Positions 42,562 to 51,382 are shown, numbered from the stretch's first letter. The stretch: DNA of 64,000 bases from Fibrella aestuarina BUZ 2 (GCF_000331105.1 NC_020054.1:1725698-1789697); one strand, 5' to 3'. Notes: generated from the letters alone by a model not told the origin. A program made the numbers and translations.

Positions 42562-43260
42562 CTATAGAATGCCTTCGTCCGCGAAGCTCAGGTACGTTCG
42601 GTCGGAGAAGATAAGGTGATCGAGTACGGGAATGTCGAGCACCCGGCCCGCTTCTTTGAGCTTGCGCGTCAGGTCGCGGTCGGGTTGCGAGGGAGTCAGG
42701 TTGCCCGACGGGTGGTTGTGAAACAGAATGACGCCACTCGCCAGGTGTTCCAGGGCGGCTTTGAAGATCAGGCGCGGATCGGCCACCGTGCCCGAGATGC
42801 CACCCGCGCTGATCTGAACGGGCCGAAGCACCTCGTTGGCGCGGTTAAGCAGCAACACCCAGAATTCTTCGTGCTGCTTGTCGAGCAGGTAGGGGCGGAT
42901 CTCTTCGTACGCGTCGCGCGAGCAGGTGATGCGTCGGCGGTCCACCGGGGCCTGTTCGCGACGGCGCCGACCCAGTTCCAGGGCGGCCACGATGCTGATG
43001 GCGCGGGCTTCGCCAATACCCCGAAACTTCGACAGGTCCTTCACGCTGCGTTTGGCCAGCTCATGCAGGTTGTTACCCACGCCGTCCAGCACCTTCCGGG
43101 CCACGTCGACGGCCGACAGCTCCGCCGTGCCGGAGTTGATCAGGATGGCGATCAGTTCGGCGTCGGTGAGGGCAGCGGTCCCTTTCAACATCAGTTTTTC
43201 GCGCGGGCGATCTTCTTCGGCCCAGCTTTTAATGCTGCGCAGTGGCTGGTAGGTGTTCAT
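42562..43260 (-). CDS. radC: RadC family JAB/MPN-domain protein
   Basis: A 232-residue protein. I start it at the ATG at 43258-43260 (M-N-T-Y-Q-P-L), because the 13 residues before it do not fit the family. The N-terminal helix-hairpin-helix region reads F-R-G-I-G-E-A-R-A-I-S-I-V-A-A-L-E-L-G-R-R. The C-terminal JAMM metalloprotease-like domain has Glu in E-E-F-W-V-L-L-L-N and H-N-H-P-S-G-N with the Asp following in S-Q-P-D-R-D. Despite the old name, a role in repair is doubtful and the biochemical function is not settled. It is in a housekeeping setting rather than next to mobile genes. Confidence 0.94.
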   Translation of the reverse strand: MNTYQPLRSIKSWAEEDRPREKLMLKGTAALTDAELIAILINSGTAELSAVDVARKVLDGVGNNLHELAKRSVKDLSKFRGIGEARAISIVAALELGRRRREQAPVDRRRITCSRDAYEEIRPYLLDKQHEEFWVLLLNRANEVLRPVQISAGGISGTVADPRLIFKAALEHLASGVILFHNHPSGNLTPSQPDRDLTRKLKEAGRVLDIPVLDHLIFSDRTYLSFADEGIL

Positions 43261-43286
43261 GGGGTATTGGTCAGTTTGGTGGTCGC

Positions 43287-43294
43287 CAAACTTA
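43287..43294 (-). promoter_or_regulatory. -7 promoter element of radC
   Basis: TAAGTTTG on the minus strand matches TAnnTTTG exactly, 27 nt upstream of the radC start codon. T-rich words lie further upstream but not at the usual spacing. Confidence 0.5.
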
Positions 43295-43365
43295 GCCACG
43301 ATACAAACAAAAAACCTTATCCGCGCTGACAGATAAGGTCTTGCTGTATCGCCACAAACAGGGGA

Positions 43366-43626
43366 TTACGCCGTAGCGAGGCCGTTCACAAAGCGGGTCA
43401 GCTTCGATTTGTTGTTCGAAGCTTTGTTCTTGTGAATGACGTTGCGTTTAGCCAGCCGATCGAGTTTCGAGATAACCGTCTTCAGCAGTTCGCTGGCTTC
43501 GGCGTGATCAGTGGTGCCGCGAAGTTTCTTCACGAGGTTCCGGCTGGTTACGGCCTGATACCGGTTCAGGAGCCGCTTTTTCGCACTATTCCGAATAGCT
43601 TTCTTGGTATTCTTATGGTTTGCCAT
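43366..43626 (-). CDS. rpsT: 30S ribosomal protein S20
   Basis: An 86-residue, strongly basic protein with the S20 pattern M-A-N-H-K-N-T-K-K-A-I-R at the start, R-N-L-V-K-K-L-R in the middle, and N-V-I-H-K-N-K-A-S-N-N-K-S-K-L at the end. It binds 16S rRNA early in small-subunit assembly. I start it at the ATG at 43624-43626, since the family always begins M-A-N-H; the longer frame adds 13 unrelated residues. It has a well-formed promoter 37 nt upstream and stands alone. Confidence 0.97.
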   Translation of the reverse strand: MANHKNTKKAIRNSAKKRLLNRYQAVTSRNLVKKLRGTTDHAEASELLKTVISKLDRLAKRNVIHKNKASNNKSKLTRFVNGLATA

Positions 43627-43662
43627 TGATTGGACTTGATTCGTGTTCCGAAAATGAGTCCG

Positions 43663-43693
43663 CAAAAGTAGGGGTTTATCTTGATTATCACAA
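43663..43693 (-). promoter_or_regulatory. Promoter of rpsT with both -33 and -7 elements
   Basis: On the minus strand TTG (43693-43691) is followed after 20 nt by TACTTTTG (43670-43663), an exact TAnnTTTG. Spacing and both elements match the Bacteroidota housekeeping promoter. It lies 37 nt before the start codon. Confidence 0.75.
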
Positions 43694-43891
43694 GGGGAAA
43701 GGCAACGTAAACGGCACGATATCTACGACATAGGCAGTAAGTCGATTGGCGACCGTCTGGCCGGCTATGTTACTCTTTATGGATTGTACAAAATTAATGG
43801 TTTATAGGATTGATTACTGGTCGATTACTTAAGTAATTTGGTGGATTGCCGATTAGGCAAAATTTAATCTATTCCAACATTAAACGAACGG

Positions 43892-43921
43892 TTGTTTTAT
43901 TCGGTCAAACGAATAGATTTG
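43892..43921 (+). promoter_or_regulatory. Promoter of the 131-residue protein gene with both elements
   Basis: TTG at 43892-43894, a 19-nt spacer and TAGATTTG at 43914-43921 form a full Bacteroidota promoter, 21 nt before the start codon. It lies in the AT-rich 316-bp gap 43627-43942, which holds this promoter and that of rpsT back to back and nothing else I can see. Confidence 0.75.
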
Positions 43922-43942
43922 TTTCTGTAACTGTGACCTACT

Positions 43943-44338
43943 ATGAGAACCGTATCGTATGAATCACTTCAGGCGGATCAGGCCTGGATGGTGGTATCAG
44001 ATCAACTTAACCAGCGAAACACGCTTTTATCCCGGGGCATTTCGAAGTTAGAACAACAGCAACAGTCGTTGCCCATCGCCAGCCGATTGATGACGCTGCG
44101 TTTTCACCTCCGGCAAAGCCTGCGCCGCCTCACGTCGGAAGCCCGTCGGCGTCCCGAGAACGCCGATCAGGCCGAAGCGCTCAACCAACAGTGGTGCCAC
44201 GTGCATCAACTTTACTTTCTGCTGCGTCAGATCGACGCCGAACTGACCAACGCGCGCGAAGACAGCGACGCCCTCAACGAGTGGCTCAACACCATGGAAT
44301 CGCGGGTTTACAAATCGGCGCTGGTTCATTTGAATTAA
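43943..44338 (+). CDS. Small helical cytoplasmic protein, unknown function
   Basis: A 131-residue protein rich in Gln, Arg, Leu and Glu, without signal peptide or membrane helix. The text (L-N-Q-R-N-T-L-L-S-R-G-I-S-K-L-E-Q-Q-Q-Q and the Arg/Leu-rich L-R-Q-S-L-R-R-L-T) predicts two or three long amphipathic helices, perhaps a coiled-coil hairpin. I recognise no family. The strong promoter directly upstream and the 70-bp terminator stem directly downstream show a self-contained gene. Confidence 0.75.
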   Translation: MRTVSYESLQADQAWMVVSDQLNQRNTLLSRGISKLEQQQQSLPIASRLMTLRFHLRQSLRRLTSEARRRPENADQAEALNQQWCHVHQLYFLLRQIDAELTNAREDSDALNEWLNTMESRVYKSALVHLN

Positions 44339-44339
44339 A

Positions 44340-44409
44340 AGCCGGTAGTTGAAGGCGCGGGGATTGCAGGCAACCTACCTGACTATGCCCGCGCCCTCAA
44401 CTACCGGCT
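44340..44409. terminator. Long stem-loop between convergent genes
   Basis: The 22-nt arm at 44340-44361 pairs with 44388-44409 with one mismatch. It begins just after the stop codon of the 131-residue protein gene and reaches 13 bp into the 3' end of the opposing membrane protein gene, so part of the stem is coding sequence. It is likely a bidirectional terminator. Confidence 0.8.
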
Positions 44410-46166
44410 CCGTGCAGTCTGTACAAATACACTTTCCAGTAGCTTTCCGAATCGGAGAAGATGCGTTCGAGGCGTAGGTGTTGGGCGGCGGCGTTGCGGA
44501 TGGGTAGCCCTGCCAACACATAGCGACAGCCCAACTGGCGCAGAACATCGGTGTTCAGTTGCAGATGTTGCAGCGCCTGGTGCTCATATTTCGATACCAT
44601 CACGTCGTTCTCCGACAGCCCCAGCTCCGCCGAAAACGCATAGCAACGGTTGGCGTAATAATCGAAGTACGTACGCAGCGTCGGGCTTTTGGCCAGCTCT
44701 GCCGCTATCACGCGCCGAAAGAGGTGTTTGTAGGGTAGTGGATAGTTGTTTTGATAGCTGTCGAGTGTGTAGAGACCGTTGTACAGGGCTACGGCCGGGG
44801 GAATCCCCACACTCACCACCCGGTAGTTGGCCGGCGCCAGACCCGTGTAGTTGCTGATTTGAGTAAACTGCCGCTCGGCAAAAAAGGCCCGATAGGCTGG
44901 GTACGTTGCCTCATTGTCGACTCCTGCCATTTTCGCCACGTTGATACGCCACTCAATATTGGCCAGCCCCATCACGGCCAGCTGACCCAGCAACAAACCA
45001 CGTACCCACCAACTCGTTGGCGTAAACTGGCGCAGACTCAGGGCTAGCAGCAACAGCCACAGCAGCGGTAGCATGAAATAAAATCGATCGCACTGGAGCG
45101 CCTGTAAGAGATTGCCTGCTCCCGCCCAGGTGGCCGGAAAGCGATAGAAGCCATGGCACAGGCAGATGAGGCCGATGAGCCCGAGCAAAGGCAGTATAAC
45201 CCGGGGCTGCCCGGTTAGGCGCGGCCCCTCGGCAACGGCTTGGCGTCGTCTCCACCAATCCGCCCCTATCACCCACAGACTACCTAGCAGAATGAGCGGC
45301 GTGTAAAATGCACCAGAATGGTATTGCGTCTGGATAAACAGGTAAAAGGTCGCTTTCAGGCTGGCCCATAGCGTAATCGGCATCAGGCGGGCGTAGTCAT
45401 ACTCGGTGCGGTGCGAAATGTATGTTTTCGTGACAAAGGCGTAGAGTAACTGCCATTCGGATGCGATGTACAGGCTTGCCAGCATGACCAGCGCCCCCAC
45501 AAACGGCCACACGATGGCTCGGCGCCGAGCCATCACCAACGCGCCTAACCCAGCCAGGAGCAAGCCCGCAAACAGGCCCGACCAGACCAGAAAGGAATAG
45601 AACGGAAACAGCGCTATGATGAGCCAGTCGCGCCATGATGCCCGGCGATTCAGCAGATTCAGGAAGGCAAACAGGAGCAGCGGCTGGCCGGTAACACTCG
45701 CGCCATGCACCGTGTAACACGGCACCAGCGCAAACAGTAAGGCCACACCCACGCGGATGGGCGCCTGTGGGGGATCAGGCAGTACGTAGCGCCGAAGCAG
45801 CGCGTACATGCCCATAAACCCGATGGCATGAATCAGCCCGAAATTGACGAGCCAGGCGCCGTAAGGAGGCAGTAGCGCGTAGGTCAGCACTTCGAGGTTC
45901 AGGCCCGACCGCAATACGGCCCGGGGCAGGCCATTCATCACGATGGGTAGCCGTGCCGCTGAATCAAGCGTAATGGCTTTGCCACTATGCGCCAGTAGCC
46001 GCAGGTACAGAAAGTCGCTGTCGAGGTTGTCGTGGATGGTCAGGTACGCGCCTTCGCCCAGCCACACGTAGGGGAGGAGGTACAGCACCAACAGGCCCAG
46101 CGCCACCCACAGATAGGGTTTGTCACGGGCAATCCAGAACGATCGAGGAGCAGAACGATGAGGCAT
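44397..46166 (-). CDS. Polytopic membrane protein, DUF6044-like
   Basis: A 589-residue inner-membrane protein with about eleven to thirteen hydrophobic segments and a soluble C-terminal part of about 170 residues. The N-terminal loop Y-L-T-I-H-D-N-L-D-S-D-F after the first helix resembles the D-N-L-D-S motif of the DUF6044 (YkoS-like) family and, more loosely, the acidic first loop of GT-C glycosyltransferases. This suggests transfer of a sugar from a lipid carrier, but that is only inference. No envelope-sugar genes are next to it. The 3' end of the gene forms part of a terminator stem. Confidence 0.75.
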   Translation of the reverse strand: MPHRSAPRSFWIARDKPYLWVALGLLVLYLLPYVWLGEGAYLTIHDNLDSDFLYLRLLAHSGKAITLDSAARLPIVMNGLPRAVLRSGLNLEVLTYALLPPYGAWLVNFGLIHAIGFMGMYALLRRYVLPDPPQAPIRVGVALLFALVPCYTVHGASVTGQPLLLFAFLNLLNRRASWRDWLIIALFPFYSFLVWSGLFAGLLLAGLGALVMARRRAIVWPFVGALVMLASLYIASEWQLLYAFVTKTYISHRTEYDYARLMPITLWASLKATFYLFIQTQYHSGAFYTPLILLGSLWVIGADWWRRRQAVAEGPRLTGQPRVILPLLGLIGLICLCHGFYRFPATWAGAGNLLQALQCDRFYFMLPLLWLLLLALSLRQFTPTSWWVRGLLLGQLAVMGLANIEWRINVAKMAGVDNEATYPAYRAFFAERQFTQISNYTGLAPANYRVVSVGIPPAVALYNGLYTLDSYQNNYPLPYKHLFRRVIAAELAKSPTLRTYFDYYANRCYAFSAELGLSENDVMVSKYEHQALQHLQLNTDVLRQLGCRYVLAGLPIRNAAAQHLRLERIFSDSESYWKVYLYRLHGAGS

Positions 46167-46253
46167 CAGACCGGCAAAATACGACCGGGAGCCCTATTTT
46201 AGAAAGCGGACTTTTCTGTATATCTTGTCGTTGCACTCAACTGCTTGCCCAAT

Positions 46254-46865
46254 ATGGTCGCTGAGAAAAAACCACGCCGTTCGTCGGCCCGTACCGTACC
46301 GTCGGCGCTCATCTACGAGATGTGGGCCGGGAAACCTGTGTATTACAAAGGTTACCGGGAGGTGCTGGCTGGCAAAAAAACCATCCAGGAAGTTATGTCA
46401 TGTTCAGATCTGCAGGGGGTGCTGGTATCTATTCTACATGGTACGCTGTATGGATTAATTGACCGAAAGCAGTACCTTCTGGCTACGAACGAATCGGGTC
46501 TTCATCTGGCTACCAACGAACATCTGAGTAACGACATTGCTATCTACGAGAAAGTCAACGTTGGGAAACTACGGGATAAATACTTCGACATTCCGCCAAA
46601 GGTGGTCATCGAAGTCGATATCAAAGCCGACGTGGCCGAATTCGAAAACGGAAACGATGGCTATCTGATGCAGAAAGCCCGTAAACTCCTCGACTTTGGG
46701 GTTGAGCGCGTACTCTGGATCGTGACAAATGTGCAGAAAACCTACGTTATCGACCGAAACGACCCCACCTGGTACGTAGTCGACTGGTCAGAAACCATCA
46801 AGGTTCTCGACGAGTGTACACTCAACATCGGGCAACTGCTGGCCGATGAGCAGATCGAGTATTAG
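46254..46865 (+). CDS. Uma2 family (DUF820) PD-(D/E)XK nuclease-like protein
   Basis: A 203-residue protein. I start it at the ATG at 46254-46256; a TTG nine bases earlier is possible. The restriction-endonuclease-like core is L-S-N-D-I-A-I-Y (Asp), then P-P-K-V-V-I-E-V-D-I-K with the E-x-K pair, and the helix Y-L-M-Q-K-A-R-K-L-L-D-F-G-V-E-R-V-L-W-I-V, all typical of Uma2 proteins. These are abundant in cyanobacteria and Cytophagales; a DNA target or biological role is not established. It stands alone, with no methylase or partner gene. Confidence 0.88.
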   Translation: MVAEKKPRRSSARTVPSALIYEMWAGKPVYYKGYREVLAGKKTIQEVMSCSDLQGVLVSILHGTLYGLIDRKQYLLATNESGLHLATNEHLSNDIAIYEKVNVGKLRDKYFDIPPKVVIEVDIKADVAEFENGNDGYLMQKARKLLDFGVERVLWIVTNVQKTYVIDRNDPTWYVVDWSETIKVLDECTLNIGQLLADEQIEY

Positions 46866-46932
46866 TGGTTAAGCCGTCCGCCGTTGCGGGTTCAACGGGC
46901 AAAGTACTGGTCGATCCCTCCAGGCATTGGCG

Positions 46933-48744
46933 CTATTTTTTCACGAAGCCATCGCTCACTACCGGGCTTAGCGCCGATACGCCGTTTTCGTTGAATGCTT
47001 CAACCGCGAAATAATACGGTACCCCCCGGTTCAGCGCGCGTAGTTCAAACGGCCGGCCGGGGCGCCCCATTGGGTCATCGGCCCAGAACTGATAGGTCTG
47101 GTAGAGCTTATCGGGCGCAATTCCCCAGCGAATGTTATAACCGACGGCGCCCGGCACGGGTTGCCAGCTCAGGTCGGCGTTGCGATCGTCGGGTTGGCGT
47201 TTGGCGGTCAGGCCGGCCGGTACGCCCGGTACGTTGCCCGTTCCTTTTCCGAAAATACGAAAGCCATTAATGGCCAGGTAAGGCCCCGCCGTGTAAACAT
47301 GCTCATAGCGAACGTACCTGGCTTTCTCGGGCTGCGATAGTTCCACATACGCACTAGCCCGGTCGCGTTTGCCGTAGCGGGTGGTGTCGGTCAGGTCGGC
47401 GAGGGTACGCCAGCGTTTGCCATCGGCTGAGCCCAGGATCCGGAACTGCGTGTAGACCGAAGCATCGGTTTTGAAGATTGTGTTCTTATGGTCGACGTAA
47501 TTTACCTGTACGGCTCGGATCGTCTGCTCACTGCCTAGATCGACGGTCAGGGTTTCGCCGGGTTTGTTGCGGGTGGCCCAGAAGGTGCGCACGTTTTCGT
47601 CGTTCACAAACGAAGCCTGTAGGGTATCGAGCGTTGAACTAGCCGTGACTGGCTTCTTGTAGTTGAGCAGCATCCAGCCCGTAAAGGTATCGTCGGCGAT
47701 GGGTCCGTTCTGGGTATCCCATTTTCGGGTGGGTAGCTTGTGGGGCCAGTCGCCGAAGCGCGTGTCGGCGTAGAGCTGATCCGTTTTGTCGAACCCCGCG
47801 GGGTGCATCACCATCCGGCGTTCCATCGCCCAGACCAGCCCTATCCACGACGTACCCGTGTTCCAATAATTGCCATAGGCATCCTGAAACGTATTTCCAT
47901 GCCCGCAGCCCACGGCATAACCGCCGGGGTGATAGGCGATGGGGTTATACGGGGCATATTCCCAGGGACCGAGTGGCGAATTACCCACGTAGGTGCCGTT
48001 GGCGTAGACATTGTATTCGGTGCCAGGCGCGCCGTATTGCAGGTAATATTTGCCGTTATGCTTCGTCATCCAGGCGCCTTCCACGAAGGGTTTCACCAGA
48101 TCGGCGTGGTTGGGGCCGAAGCGTTCCCAGCCGTGCACCCAGGGATCGAGCCAGAACATGGGCTTGTAGGCATTGGCCGGGTTGCGGTCGGCATAGGTAA
48201 GCTGCCGATTCTTATCGAGCTCGGCCCCGAACAGCGGGTAGACGTTTGACGATCCCCAATACATGTACCATTTATTGGTATCAGGGTCGTGGAACAGGGC
48301 CGGATCCCAAGGACCGATGTCTTTAGGCAATTGGGGTAGCCAGCGATTATAGAATTGCAGCTTACCCGTTTCGGGAGCCGTCGAAATCAGGATGGGGCGT
48401 TGCTGGAACGTCGACTGAAAGAGATACAGCGTGTCGCCAACCGACGCGGCCGCCGGGGCGCACATGTCTTCCATGGGCCACATCGACGGGGTGATGTATT
48501 TCCAGTTGACCAGATCCGTCGAGCGCCAGTAGCCGCCCTGAATCGTGACGAACATGTAGTAGGCATCCTTGTGCCGGATAATGACCGGATCGGCCCCGGA
48601 CCGGTACGAAATGCCCTCGTTCTGCTGCTCGAAGTTATAGCGGTAATCGAGGTCGATGGGGTTGCAATAGGTCGTTTGCTTTGCCGGTTGCGCGAGCGTC
48701 GGGATAGCCAGCAGGCTAAGAAGTAAGAGCAGGTAGGAGTTCAT
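46933..48744 (-). CDS. Secreted glycoside hydrolase family 43 with discoidin-like and fibronectin type III domains
   Basis: A 603-residue exported enzyme. Signal peptide 1-19 (to T-L-A-Q). The five-bladed propeller has the GH43 triad: Asp52 in S-G-A-D-P-V (base), Asp147 in P-W-D-P-A (pKa modulator) and Glu222 in V-E-G-A-W (acid). From about 365 a F5/8-type C (discoidin) fold follows (L-G-S-E-Q-T-I-R-A-V-Q-V-N-Y), and from about 505 a fibronectin type III domain (L-S-W-Q-P-V-P-G-A-V-G-Y-N-I-R-W). Activity on arabinan, xylan or galactan side chains is usual for the family. It has no SusCD partner here, so it may act as a free enzyme. Confidence 0.92.
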   Translation of the reverse strand: MNSYLLLLLSLLAIPTLAQPAKQTTYCNPIDLDYRYNFEQQNEGISYRSGADPVIIRHKDAYYMFVTIQGGYWRSTDLVNWKYITPSMWPMEDMCAPAAASVGDTLYLFQSTFQQRPILISTAPETGKLQFYNRWLPQLPKDIGPWDPALFHDPDTNKWYMYWGSSNVYPLFGAELDKNRQLTYADRNPANAYKPMFWLDPWVHGWERFGPNHADLVKPFVEGAWMTKHNGKYYLQYGAPGTEYNVYANGTYVGNSPLGPWEYAPYNPIAYHPGGYAVGCGHGNTFQDAYGNYWNTGTSWIGLVWAMERRMVMHPAGFDKTDQLYADTRFGDWPHKLPTRKWDTQNGPIADDTFTGWMLLNYKKPVTASSTLDTLQASFVNDENVRTFWATRNKPGETLTVDLGSEQTIRAVQVNYVDHKNTIFKTDASVYTQFRILGSADGKRWRTLADLTDTTRYGKRDRASAYVELSQPEKARYVRYEHVYTAGPYLAINGFRIFGKGTGNVPGVPAGLTAKRQPDDRNADLSWQPVPGAVGYNIRWGIAPDKLYQTYQFWADDPMGRPGRPFELRALNRGVPYYFAVEAFNENGVSALSPVVSDGFVKK

Positions 48745-48815
48745 AAACGAAAAACGCTATGATCAGAAACAGGCAGGTATGCTCAAAACGCAGAACCCCC
48801 GCCTGCCTACTGCCA

Positions 48816-49079
48816 TCAGCTACGCCGAACCACGAGCGTGGCCGGTGGCTGCCATGCGCCGTTTTGCCAGGTGAAAACGATAGGCTTTGGCGAAACGGAC
48901 CACATAATCCACTTGCCGGCGTTGATGGTATCGCTGGTGTTGAGCCGATACTCGCGCGTCATAACGGGCGAGGATGCAACCTGCTGCCCGTCGGTGCCGG
49001 TGGGTGGTAAGCTGGCCAGTACGGTGTCGTAGTCGGCCTGCAGCACAATGTGTTCGATTTGTTGGCTGGGAGTAGTCAT
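48816..49079 (-). CDS. Small protein of unknown function
   Basis: An 87-residue protein from the ATG at 49077-49079 (M-T-T-P-S-Q-Q-I-E). A longer in-frame start exists, but the extra 38 residues look non-coding. It has no signal peptide or recognised motif; I-M-W-S-V-S-P-K-P-I-V-F-T-W-Q-N-G-A-W suggests a small beta fold. Position between the GH43 gene and the exported DinB-like gene, both on the same strand, gives no clear hint. Confidence 0.55.
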   Translation of the reverse strand: MTTPSQQIEHIVLQADYDTVLASLPPTGTDGQQVASSPVMTREYRLNTSDTINAGKWIMWSVSPKPIVFTWQNGAWQPPATLVVRRS

Positions 49080-49235
49080 AGGGCCGCGAAGGTACGCACC
49101 GCCCCATAAACACCGGGCCCGTTGGCTCATCGGTTCAGGGTTGGTGGAGTCGGGGTCTGCTTGCCGACGTTCAACGACATAGCCCATAGCCATAAGACAG
49201 GCGAACTATATATGGTACTCACCTGCCAGGCTAGC

Positions 49236-49865
49236 TCACCAGGGATCAAAAATCGCTTTGTTGGTGTGAAACACGCGGCTATACGTACCCCGCACGTACC
49301 GGATCTGATAAAGGTGGCCCGACAGGTGCGAGACGTGGATCCGGAGCATGTTTCGAATGGTAGTAGGGAAACGACCCACAAACGTAATTTCTCGGTTCAA
49401 CTGCTCCGGCGTCAGCTTGGCCGACAGTTGATCCAGCCGGTCGAAATCGGCATCAAACCGGGCTTTTAGCGCTGTTAAGGAAGGCTCGGATAGTTTCCCC
49501 GGCTTCTTATCCGTGAGGTAGCGCCCTTTATTTTCAATCGTGTCGGCGGCCCATTGCTCAAACCAGCATAGGTGCTCAACCATCCAGCGGGTCGAATTCG
49601 ATTCTGGATTTGGCTTCCAGTCGGCTTCCTTTTCGTCGATACCCGTCATGATTTGCCATAAGAAGTCGTAAGCCGATTTCGCCATCTCACGCACCACCAT
49701 GACCTCGTGCCGTAGCAGGGCGGCTTCGTCGGGTTCGGTCAGGCCGTGCGGGACTAAGCGATCCGCTGAGAGGTCAGCGGGCCAGCCCAGAAGCCCGGCG
49801 GTGGCCAGCGTTCCGCTGGTCAGCAGGCGTCGCCTTGATAGTGATTCGGTCATTGGTTTGGGCAT
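49236..49865 (-). CDS. Tat-exported DinB-like protein
   Basis: A 209-residue protein with a twin-arginine signal (S-R-R-R-L-L-T followed by a hydrophobic stretch to about residue 35) and then a DinB-type four-helix bundle: H-E-V-M-V-V-R-E-M-A, M-V-E-H-L-C-W-F-E-Q-W-A, and H-V-S-H-L-S-G-H-L-Y-Q-I-R-Y, which supply metal-type histidines. Most DinB proteins are cytoplasmic, so export as a folded metalloprotein is notable. Its start codon overlaps the stop of the DsrE-like gene by one base (TAATG), so the two are translationally coupled. Confidence 0.85.
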   Translation of the reverse strand: MPKPMTESLSRRRLLTSGTLATAGLLGWPADLSADRLVPHGLTEPDEAALLRHEVMVVREMAKSAYDFLWQIMTGIDEKEADWKPNPESNSTRWMVEHLCWFEQWAADTIENKGRYLTDKKPGKLSEPSLTALKARFDADFDRLDQLSAKLTPEQLNREITFVGRFPTTIRNMLRIHVSHLSGHLYQIRYVRGTYSRVFHTNKAIFDPW

Positions 49866-50305
49866 TAGTAAGTGAACAGTCGGTCACTAGTGGCCGCCAA
49901 CTGTACCAGCTTTGTGGGCATGGCAAACTCGGCGGGCTTTCCCTGTAGATCACTCTCGGTTATGCCCCGCGCCTTCGCCGACAGGCCCGATACGTAGAAC
50001 CGCCCGCCTGCTTTCACGATGGCTTCGAAATGCTCGCGGAGTTTGCCGGTGCCAAGGCCTTCGACCTGGTCGAGTTCGGCGTCACGGAGTAGCACGGCCG
50101 CATCGCCCGCCAGAAAAAGCGTGACGGAATGCCCTTCGGCCAGGGCCGTTTTAGCCACCAGAAAGCCAAGGGCAGCGCGGGTAGGGTCGGCAGGGCCACA
50201 GGTGATATGGATGAGCATGTTCATTTTCTTCGACAAGCTCATTTGTGCCTGACTGTAGGTAGCCGTCAGCACGAGTAGCAGGCAGATACTAAGTGATTTC
50301 ATCAT
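49865..50305 (-). CDS. Exported DsrE/DsrF-like family protein
   Basis: A 146-residue protein with a signal peptide (M-M-K-S-L-S-I-C-L-L-L to S-Q-A-Q) and a DsrE-like alpha/beta fold: I-H-I-T-C-G-P-A-D, A-L-A-E-G-H-S-V-T-L-F-L-A-G-D-A, and G-G-R-F-Y-V-S-G-L-S-A-K. One Cys (in T-C-G) is present, but the conserved sulfur-relay Cys of DsrE proper (in the C-x-x-C region) is not obvious. Coupling to the exported DinB-like gene suggests a joint extracytoplasmic role. The ATG at 50300-50302 is an equally possible start. Confidence 0.82.
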   Translation of the reverse strand: MMKSLSICLLLVLTATYSQAQMSLSKKMNMLIHITCGPADPTRAALGFLVAKTALAEGHSVTLFLAGDAAVLLRDAELDQVEGLGTGKLREHFEAIVKAGGRFYVSGLSAKARGITESDLQGKPAEFAMPTKLVQLAATSDRLFTY

Positions 50306-50374
50306 AACAAGAGGAAGGCGTTTAACGGGCGGCTTATGGCCGGACAACGTATAGGCAACTGATGCCGTAGGCAG

Positions 50375-50764
50375 TCAGGCTACCGCGGGGTTGGGCCGAG
50401 CCAGTAGTGCGGCCCAACCGCCTACCAGCACAGCCATCAGGACCTGTAGCCAGGCCATCGGCGTTTCTACGCCATTAAGAATGGCAGTTACGTGTACCAG
50501 CAGAAACACTACGTTCGATACGATCAGCATCCAGAGCATTGCCCGGCTCGCGGTTGTTGACCCTTGGTTTCGCAGGAGCCAGCAGGCTACGCCCTCACCC
50601 AGCAGCATGGCCCCCCAACCCTGGGCTAGCAGTCTGGCGGCTGGGTTAATCCAGTTGGGGTCGGTGAGGTATAGATTGGCCATCAGTTGAGGCGAAAAAG
50701 CCAGCCCCAACCCAAATACGAGGCAAATAAAGGCCACTAATGAGAATAGATTTCGGATAGTCAT
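50375..50764 (-). CDS. Small four-helix membrane protein of unknown function
   Basis: A 129-residue protein with four hydrophobic segments (about 5-25, 45-65, 75-95, 100-120), in the style of small DUF-type inner-membrane proteins. Short loops such as L-T-D-P-N-W-I-N-P-A-A-R-L-L and an N-G-V-E-T-P between helices 3 and 4 are the only polar features. No family is recognised with confidence. It lies upstream of the DsrE/DinB pair on the same strand, 69 bp away, and could be co-transcribed. Confidence 0.75.
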   Translation of the reverse strand: MTIRNLFSLVAFICLVFGLGLAFSPQLMANLYLTDPNWINPAARLLAQGWGAMLLGEGVACWLLRNQGSTTASRAMLWMLIVSNVVFLLVHVTAILNGVETPMAWLQVLMAVLVGGWAALLARPNPAVA

Positions 50765-50953
50765 AGTCAGTTAGGTTGACGTGAGGTTCGGATGAAGAAC
50801 TGGCTAGATTGATCGTAAACGGCGTTGTTCGACAAGTGCTGAAAAGCCCTGAGGTCAACCCGTTGACAAACCGCGAACGGAGCGACGTCCGCGCTTTGCA
50901 GACCGTAGCGCTGGTGAGCCGACAGCGGAGGCATCCCCCGTTTATCAGACGGC

Positions 50954-51382
50954 TTACTCGTTCGATTGGGTGACGCGGTAACCTACGTCTTTGCCCGAAA
51001 CGACGGCATCGGCAAACAGTTTGTAATGCGCAGCCCCCTGCTTGGCCCCGTACATTTTCTTCACCAGCGATTCGATGTCGTAGTCTTCCCCCTTGATATA
51101 AGGGTCCATGATGAACAGGTACGTGTAGGTGCCATCCGCATTGGCCCGGGTTGGATGCAGGACGCGCGTTTGCCGAAACACCCGTTGGCCTGCAGCTGGG
51201 AGTTTTTTGGCTCCTGGCCAGAAGATGTCATGTACGAAATGCTCGTACTGTTTTTGTTTGCCGGCTTTCACCGGATAGGCCCATACGTGGACTTCCTCGC
51301 CGGGTTTGGCCATCTGGCGCGTTTGCGCGACCGTTGCTGTGCTAGCCGCGACCAGCAGGAACAGGAGTAGATTTGGCTTCAT
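50954..51382 (-). CDS. Small secreted protein of unknown function
   Basis: A 142-residue protein with a signal peptide (residues 1-19, ending T-V-A-Q). The mature part has V-H-V-W-A-Y-P-V-K-A-G-K-Q-K-Q-Y-E-H-F and Y-T-Y-L-F-I-M-D-P-Y-I, which looks like a single ferredoxin-like (dimeric alpha-beta barrel) fold as in antibiotic-biosynthesis monooxygenase-like proteins, but the match is too weak for a claim. First gene of a run of small exported or membrane proteins. Confidence 0.72.
   Translation of the reverse strand: MKPNLLLFLLVAASTATVAQTRQMAKPGEEVHVWAYPVKAGKQKQYEHFVHDIFWPGAKKLPAAGQRVFRQTRVLHPTRANADGTYTYLFIMDPYIKGEDYDIESLVKKMYGAKQGAAHYKLFADAVVSGKDVGYRVTQSNE

Noticed and set aside
42562..43260. 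radC as a sign of a mobile element
   Set aside because: Some radC-like genes sit on phages or plasmids, but here the flanks are rpsT, HAD and Kdo transferase genes, a chromosomal setting.
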